64,000 nucleotides of DNA, taken from the NCBI GenBank assembly GCA_035327585.1, contig DAOLDD010000004.1:94477-158476 (forward strand). Direction: 5' to 3'. A model generated the notes under the pieces. The model saw nothing but the letters and a program-made list of their open reading frames with translations, was not told the origin of the DNA and ran no database searches. Each line of letters begins with the position of its first letter. Position 1 is the first letter of the stretch. Source of the DNA: JAMLJG01 sp035327585 (GTDB lineage: Bacteria; Verrucomicrobiota; Kiritimatiellia; CAIVKH01). The translations under genes were made by a program, and so were the position numbers. Below, one piece after another: positions 59,202-64,000 of this stretch.

Positions 59202-59911
59202 TCAACGCCGGCACTCGGAACGGGAAACGCGATACGGCGCGGAGCTGTGGTACGAGGATGGCGGGTCGATGCGCCTGAGATATCGCATGGGGTTTTCCAG
59301 AATCCGGTGGATCACGATTCCGCCCGCGACCTGTGGGTGCCAGCCCTGCTCAAGACACGCCGCCACCTCAACCCCAACATCTTCGCGCCTCATGTCGAAC
59401 GCGGGGGGGATCTTGGCGGCCAGTGTGGCTATAATTTCGGCGGCGAGCTGCGTGGCCAGCTTCGTGAATGACCCATCGGCCCTTGCCGTGGCGAGTGCCT
59501 TTGCGTGCAGGTCCAGCAATTCCGCGCACACGCTTTTTACTTTGTTACCGGGCGTCTGTTTCAGGAGTCGCGCAAGGGTTATATCGCGGCTCAGAAGGGG
59601 AACAACCCTGACTCGCGTCTCCGGTTCCGTGTGAGCGTGGGAACGCCGAACGGCCAGGGTGAAGGCTCGCAAATGGTCAATGCCGAGGATGGACAGAGCC
59701 TTTTTCTGGCACTCGTCCAACATCGCGCGTTTCCGCAGGCCGCGCAGCAGAAACTGCTTTCGCCATTTAGCCAGGACGCCCAAGGGAATAGCCTTTCAGC
59801 CTTGGAGCACTCTATCCGGTCCCCAGGGCGAAGTCCACAGCTGCTGAGAAGATCTTCGTTTACCGGCGCATTTCCACCACCCACTTCGATCATCGCGTAA
59901 TCAGTGGTCAT
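59202..59911 (-). pseudogene. Frameshifted hypothetical gene at the right island border
   Basis: An ATG at 59911 opens a frame (MTTDYAMIEVGGGNAPV, CGLRPGDRIECSKAERLF) that continues naturally in another frame near 59783 (LAKWRKQFLLRGLRKRAML, then ILGIDHLRAFTLAVRR), ending at 59202. Only with a one-base shift do the two form a protein of about 235 residues. I do not recognise it. It lies only 7 bases from the TIR-gene stop (convergent). The lower GC and broken frame suggest decay at the island edge, or a sequencing error. Confidence 0.4.
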
Positions 59912-60012
59912 CGGCTGAAACGTTGTATTTGTGCGATGTGATCCATGTCGCGGACAAACTGGTCGATCTCGCCGTGGATTGACGCTACCTCTTTGGTGAG
60001 CCCGCCGATGGC
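59908..60012 (-). pseudogene. 3' fragment of an unknown gene
   Basis: The minus strand reads AIGGLTKEVASIHGEIDQF and then VRDMDHIAQIQRFSR to a TGA that overlaps the ATG of the frameshifted gene (ATGA). The upstream part is missing because patB begins 54 bases away. So a two-gene minus-strand operon probably once stood here, and its front was lost at the junction. Short, and unrecognised. Confidence 0.3.
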
Positions 60013-60030
60013 CCTGCGCTCAACGCAGCA

Positions 60031-60059
60031 TTGCGAATGGCCTCCGTCTGCCCTACAAA
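60031..60059 (+). promoter_or_regulatory. patB promoter, leaderless
   Basis: TTGCGA (60031-60036), 17 bases, TACAAA (60054-60059), with the ATG 6 bases later. The transcript would start at the initiation codon. There is no Shine-Dalgarno. Confidence 0.45.
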
Positions 60060-60065
60060 GCAGGC

Positions 60066-61205
60066 ATGTTTGACTTCGACACAGCGCCGGATCGGACCGG
60101 GACCGGCAGCCTCAAGTGGGATCGCTACAAGGGACGCGACGTGCTTCCGTTCTGGGTAGCGGACATGGACTTCCTGTCGCCGCCTGCGGTCGTCGAGGCG
60201 CTGCACGCACGCGCGGCACACGGCAACTTCGGCTACACGATTCCGTACGATGGCGTGGTGGGTGAGGTGCTGGCCTATCTCAAGCGCCGACACGGCGTCG
60301 CGGCGCGGCCGGAATGGATCGTCTGGCTGCCGGGCCTTGTGCCGGGCCTAAATCTCGCCTGCCGCGCGTTTGGCGAGCCGGGCGATTCCGTGATGACCTG
60401 CACGCCGGTCTATCCGCCGTTTCTCAGCGCGCCAATTTTCCAGGATCGCAAACGCGTCGCGGTGCCGCTGCGCGCCGAGGCGGGACGCTGGTCGTTCGAC
60501 TGGGAGGCCATGGAGCGCGCGGTCACGCCGGACACGCGGCTGTTTATCCTCTGCCATCCGCACAATCCCGTCGGCCGTGTCTGGCTGCGTGAGGAACTGG
60601 AGCAAGTCGTCGATTTCTGCGAGCGCCACAACCTGGTCCTCGTGTCGGACGAGATCCACTGCGACCTGATCCTCGACGACGTGCCGTGGACGCCGACCCT
60701 CGCGCTGGGCGACCGCGCCGCCGCGCGCGCCATCACGTTCCACGCGCCGAGCAAGACCTACAACCTGCCCGGCCTCGCCTGCGCCTACGCGGTGATCCCG
60801 GACGACGGCCTGCGCACGACGTTCCTGCGCGCGTGCCGCGGCATCATCACCGAGATCAACGCCTTCGGCTATGCCGGTTGCGCCGCCGCCTACCGGCACG
60901 GCGAACCGTGGCGGCAGGCGCTGCTGGCCTACCTGCGCGGCAACCGTGACCTCGTCTACTCCTTCATCCGTGAACGCCTCCCGCAGATCACGCTGCACCC
61001 GATGGAAGCGACCTATCTCGCGTGGCTCGATGTGCGCGCGCTGAAGCTGGAGCACCCGCAGCGGTTCTTTGAAGACGCAGGCGTCGGCCTTTCCAACGGT
61101 GTCGATTTCGGTACGCCCGGCTTCCTGCGCCTCAACTTCGGCTGCCCGCGCACGCGGCTTGAGGAAGGCCTTGAGCGCATGGCGCGCGCACTGCCCCCGC
61201 CATGA
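60066..61205 (+). CDS. patB: PatB/MalY-type cystathionine beta-lyase (C-S lyase) aminotransferase
   Basis: A 379-residue PLP enzyme of the fold I class. Motifs: FWVADMDFLSPPAVVEAL and FGYTIPYDG (PatB N-terminus), the cofactor-binding HPHNPVGRVW, SDEIHCDLIL, and the PLP-Lys in SKTYNLPGLACAY, with the carboxylate-binding Arg in FLRLNFGCPRTRLEEGL. Family members split C-S bonds such as in cystathionine. Its stop overlaps the start of the KaiC-PPDK gene (ATGA). First core gene right of the island. Confidence 0.9.
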   Translation: MFDFDTAPDRTGTGSLKWDRYKGRDVLPFWVADMDFLSPPAVVEALHARAAHGNFGYTIPYDGVVGEVLAYLKRRHGVAARPEWIVWLPGLVPGLNLACRAFGEPGDSVMTCTPVYPPFLSAPIFQDRKRVAVPLRAEAGRWSFDWEAMERAVTPDTRLFILCHPHNPVGRVWLREELEQVVDFCERHNLVLVSDEIHCDLILDDVPWTPTLALGDRAAARAITFHAPSKTYNLPGLACAYAVIPDDGLRTTFLRACRGIITEINAFGYAGCAAAYRHGEPWRQALLAYLRGNRDLVYSFIRERLPQITLHPMEATYLAWLDVRALKLEHPQRFFEDAGVGLSNGVDFGTPGFLRLNFGCPRTRLEEGLERMARALPPP

Positions 61206-63835
61206 CCAGTTCCACGCCGCACCCACGCTTCGTGCCCAGCGGAATCCCCGCGCTGGATGAAGTCGTGCGCGGCATCCGCCTCGGCGACAACGTGGTCTGG
61301 CAGGTCGACCAGCTCGACGCCTACCACGCGGTGGTGGGACCGTTCGTCGCGCAATCGCTCAAGGACGGACGCCGCCTCGTGTACGTCCGCTTCGCGCCGC
61401 ACGAGGAGGTCGTCGCGCCGGACCCGCGCATCGTCCGCTACGAACTCGACCCGACCCCCGGCTTCGACCAGTTCAGCCGCGCCGTGCACGAATTGATCGA
61501 GCGCGAGGGGCGCGACGTCATGTACGTCTTCGACAGCATCTCCACGCTCGCGGAGGAGTGGGCGACCGACGAGATGCTTGCGAATTTTTTCCAGGTCACG
61601 TGCCCCTTCCTGTTCCAGCTCGACACCGTCGCGTACTTCGCGCTGGACCGCAGCCGCCACGAAGCCGCCGCCGTCGCGCGCATCCGCCAGACCACGCAGC
61701 TCCTGCTCGACACGTTCAGCGTCGGCCGCGACCGCTACGTGCACCCGCTCAAGGTGGCGGAACGCTACGGACCCCAGATGTTCCTGCCGCACCTCGCGCG
61801 CGGCGACCACTGGGCGCCCGTGCTGCAAAGCGGACTCGCCGCCGCGGCCGCGGCGCAGGCCGGCCGCCACGCGCTGCGGCGCGCGGGCGCGAGCCTGGCC
61901 CCGTGGGATAGCGTCCAGCAACGCCTCCTCCCGCACCGCGACCTCGACATCGCCGCGGTGGACGCCGATCCCGAGTTGCGCGTGCTCAAGCGCGAGTTCA
62001 TCCGCATGATGCTCGGCGACCAGGGCGCCCTAAACGATTTGGCCGATCGCCATATGTCGCTCGGCGCGCTGTTCGACATCCGCGACCGCCTCATCGGCTC
62101 GGGCCAGATCGGCGGCAAGGCCGCAGGCATGCTCGTCGCGCGCGCGATCCTGACGCACGGCGACGGCGCCGCGACCGTCGCGCCGTTCCTCGAAAGCCAC
62201 GATTCGTTCTTCATCGGCTCCGACGTGTTCTTCACCTTCCTCGTGATGAACGACCTGTTCCGCCTGCGCCTCCAGGTCTCGCGCCAGGCCTCGCTCTCTC
62301 GCGAGGAATTCGCGGACGTCGAGCGCCGGTTCCTCGACGGCGTCTTCCCGGACGAGGTCATGGAACAGTTCCAAAACCTGCTCGATTACTTCGGCCAGGC
62401 CCCGATCATCGTCCGCTCCAGCAGCCTCCTGGAAGACAGCGTCGGCAACGCCTTCGCCGGAAAATACCACAGCGAATTCTGCCCCAACCAAGGCACGCCC
62501 GAGGAGCGCACGCTCGCCTTCCTCCACGCGGTGAAGCGCGTGTACGCCAGCGCGCTCAACCCGGACGCGCTGTCGTATCGCCGTCGCCGCGGGCTGATTG
62601 AACGCGACGAACAGATGGCCATCCTCGTGCAGCGCGTCTCCGGCATGCACTACAACCGCTACTTTTTCCCCGCCTTGGCAGGCGTCGCCTTCTCGCGGAA
62701 CCTCTACGCGTGGACCGATCGCATCGACCCGGCGCAGGGCATCATCCGCCTCGTCTTCGGCCTCGGCACGCGCGCGGTGGATCGCGTCGGCGGCGACTAC
62801 CCGCGCATGATCGCCATCAGCCACCCCGGCCTGCGCCCGGAAATCGGCGTCCGCATCGCGCGCTACTCGCAGCACAGCATGGACCTCATCGACCTCGATG
62901 CGCCCGCGCTGGAGACGCGGCCCGTGTCCGAGGTGCTTGACCCGCCTGAATATCCCGGCCTGCACTACTTCGCGTCCGTGCTGGGCGAGGGCGGCGACCT
63001 GCGCGACCCGACGACGCCGTGGATCGAGGCCCCCGCGCGCTCGCTCGTCCTCACGTTCAACAATCTCATCACACGCACGAATTTCGTCCCGCTGCTCGGC
63101 GACATGCTGCGCCGCATCGAAACCGCCTACGGGCAGCCGGTCGACACCGAGTTCACCGCCTCCGTGCAAAGCGACGGGACGGTGACGATCAACCTGCTGC
63201 AGTGCCGCCCGCTGTGGATGCCCGGCGAGGGCGGACGCGTCGAGTGGCCCGCGGAATTGCCGGCGGATCGCGTCCTCTTCCGCACCGACCGCATGATCAA
63301 CGGCGGCGCCGTGCGCGGCCTGCGCTACCTGCTTTACATCGACCCGCGCGCCTACGCGGCCACCGCGGACCCCGCGCGCAAGCGTTCGCTCGGGCGCGTC
63401 GTCGGCCGCATCAACAACCTGCCCGACGTGCAGCGCGAGCGCATCGTCATGATGGGCCCCGGCCGCTGGGGCAGCAGCAACATCGACCTTGGCGTCAACG
63501 TCGGCTACGGCGACATCGACAGCGCCGCCGTGCTCGTCGAACTCGCGCGCGAGGAGCACGGCCACGTGCCGGAAGTGTCGTACGGCACGCATTTCTTCCA
63601 GGACCTCGTCGAGTCGCAGATCATCTATTTCCCGGTCTATCCCGACGACCCGGACAGCGCATTCAACGAGGCGTTCTTCAAAACCACGCCGAACCATCTC
63701 GCCGCGTTGCTGCCCGCCGACGCGGACGCGGCCGCCGTGATCCACCTCATTGATCTCGAGCGCATCCAACCCGGCCTCCGCCTCACCGCCGTCGCCGACC
63801 CCGCCCAGCGACGCGCCGTGTGCTTCGTGGGGTAG
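61202..63835 (+). CDS. KaiC-like / PEP-pyruvate-binding domain fusion protein
   Basis: An 877-residue protein. The N-terminal domain (about 1-230) resembles KaiC/RecA-type ATPases (GIPALDEVVRGIRLGDNVVW, VMYVFDSISTLAEEW), but the P-loop position GDNVVW lacks GKT, so it may be a non-hydrolysing sensor. The rest matches the PEP/pyruvate phosphate dikinase N-terminal ATP-grasp domain: GGKAAGMLVARAIL, IIVRSSSLLEDSVGNAFAGKY, GLGTRAVDRVGGDYPR and the TINLLQCRPLW motif. The C-terminus (MMGPGRWGSSNIDLGVNVGY, VSYGTHFFQDLV) belongs to a conserved PPDK-like family of unknown role. It is coupled to patB by a 4-base overlap. Confidence 0.78.
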   Translation: MTSSTPHPRFVPSGIPALDEVVRGIRLGDNVVWQVDQLDAYHAVVGPFVAQSLKDGRRLVYVRFAPHEEVVAPDPRIVRYELDPTPGFDQFSRAVHELIEREGRDVMYVFDSISTLAEEWATDEMLANFFQVTCPFLFQLDTVAYFALDRSRHEAAAVARIRQTTQLLLDTFSVGRDRYVHPLKVAERYGPQMFLPHLARGDHWAPVLQSGLAAAAAAQAGRHALRRAGASLAPWDSVQQRLLPHRDLDIAAVDADPELRVLKREFIRMMLGDQGALNDLADRHMSLGALFDIRDRLIGSGQIGGKAAGMLVARAILTHGDGAATVAPFLESHDSFFIGSDVFFTFLVMNDLFRLRLQVSRQASLSREEFADVERRFLDGVFPDEVMEQFQNLLDYFGQAPIIVRSSSLLEDSVGNAFAGKYHSEFCPNQGTPEERTLAFLHAVKRVYASALNPDALSYRRRRGLIERDEQMAILVQRVSGMHYNRYFFPALAGVAFSRNLYAWTDRIDPAQGIIRLVFGLGTRAVDRVGGDYPRMIAISHPGLRPEIGVRIARYSQHSMDLIDLDAPALETRPVSEVLDPPEYPGLHYFASVLGEGGDLRDPTTPWIEAPARSLVLTFNNLITRTNFVPLLGDMLRRIETAYGQPVDTEFTASVQSDGTVTINLLQCRPLWMPGEGGRVEWPAELPADRVLFRTDRMINGGAVRGLRYLLYIDPRAYAATADPARKRSLGRVVGRINNLPDVQRERIVMMGPGRWGSSNIDLGVNVGYGDIDSAAVLVELAREEHGHVPEVSYGTHFFQDLVESQIIYFPVYPDDPDSAFNEAFFKTTPNHLAALLPADADAAAVIHLIDLERIQPGLRLTAVADPAQRRAVCFVG

Positions 63836-63884
63836 TCGTGGGGGGACGAGGGTGTCAGGTGTCAGGTTTCGGGGATAGCCGCCC

Positions 63885-63905
63885 CCCGCGACCTCGTGTC
63901 GCGGG
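63885..63905. repeat. Hairpin and dispersed-repeat sequence at the right edge
   Basis: CCCGCGAC (63885-63892) and GTCGCGGG (63898-63905) form a perfect 8-bp stem with a 5-base loop. It is followed by a second imperfect inverted repeat (AAGTTC ... GAACTT at 63911-63944). Upstream is the tandem GTGTCAGGTGTCAGGT (63853-63868). The last 165 bases hold no gene start; they look like a dispersed non-coding element. Confidence 0.45.
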
Positions 63906-64000
63906 AGCGAAAGTTCCGTCGCTACGCGGTAGCAAAGCGAACTTGGGCTTCCACCTTCGCGCGTTGCGCTTCGGCGGACAGGCCGGCGGGATCCGGCTTC

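Noticed and set aside
35600..60060. Integrase, transposase or attachment repeats for the island
   Set aside because: No tyrosine or serine recombinase motifs and no clear direct repeat shared by both borders was found.
1..64000. CRISPR arrays, rRNA or tRNA genes
   Set aside because: No regularly spaced repeats and no tRNA cloverleaf or rRNA-like conserved stretch noticed on reading; a tRNAscan run would be decisive.

Overview
The window is GC-rich DNA from a Gram-negative bacterium. It carries a complete RND efflux system with an outer-membrane factor, lipoprotein lipoboxes, an outer-membrane beta-barrel (DUF2860) and a PEP-CTERM-type secreted protein without an anchor. Several starts have no Shine-Dalgarno and sit almost on top of a -10 box. 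Gene content and small palindromic intergenic repeats (cacggaggcacggag, aatgcccaa, tgtagttccggcgc types) suggest the PVC group (Verrucomicrobiota or Kiritimatiellota). That placement is inference.

Bases 1-35.6 kb look like core genome. From the left come a LacI-type regulator (cut by the window edge) behind a D-mannonate oxidoreductase-like SDR; a LarA-like racemase; a large hybrid histidine kinase; a polyprenyl-phosphate sugar pair (UbiA-type prenyltransferase and DPM1-type glycosyltransferase); def; a lipoprotein hydrolase with a winged-helix regulator; a DUF2860 porin-like protein; and an RND tripartite pump with a VIT-like membrane protein and a solute-binding lipoprotein. They are followed by PPK2, a VapBC-type toxin-antitoxin pair, a KefB-type antiporter, a DEAD-box helicase, guaA, ilvD, carB, mscL, a DUF481 protein, a HerA/DUF87 ATPase and a CvpA-like membrane protein.

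Bases 35.65-60.0 kb form a dense accessory island that looks like a defence or biological-conflict cluster. It begins just after a truncated DUF2780-like gene and ends in a frameshifted gene next to patB. Inside, in order, are: (a) a PfkB-like/AAA+/RyR fusion and a SLOG-SLATT membrane protein; (b) a convergent NtrC-like AAA+ ATPase lacking GAFTGA and a Fis-type HTH, whose divergent promoter region holds five ACTCAA hexamers, and a secreted protein; (c) a tightly overlapping operon of stripped-down copies of core cell-cycle proteins: MraZ-like, HPr-like with the catalytic His changed to Cys, FtsW/RodA-like with the key acidic residue changed, DnaA-like without its DNA-binding domain, an unknown 177-residue protein, a 29-residue ORF and a NUDIX hydrolase; (d) a TPR membrane protein and a 1,658-residue DUF4062-STAND membrane protein; (e) an AbiEi/AbiEii toxin-antitoxin pair whose toxin gene overlaps a RelA/SpoT-TPR-SLOG(LSDAT)-RyR protein; and (f) a TIR-NB-ARC-TPR protein. 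No integrase, transposase or CRISPR array was seen.

Core sequence resumes at 60.07 kb with patB and an overlapping KaiC-like/PEP-pyruvate-binding fusion protein. The best candidate for an undescribed system is operon (c): inactive look-alikes of MraZ, HPr, FtsW and DnaA encoded together suggest dominant-negative growth arrest. The two RyR-domain proteins at either side of the island are the next best.
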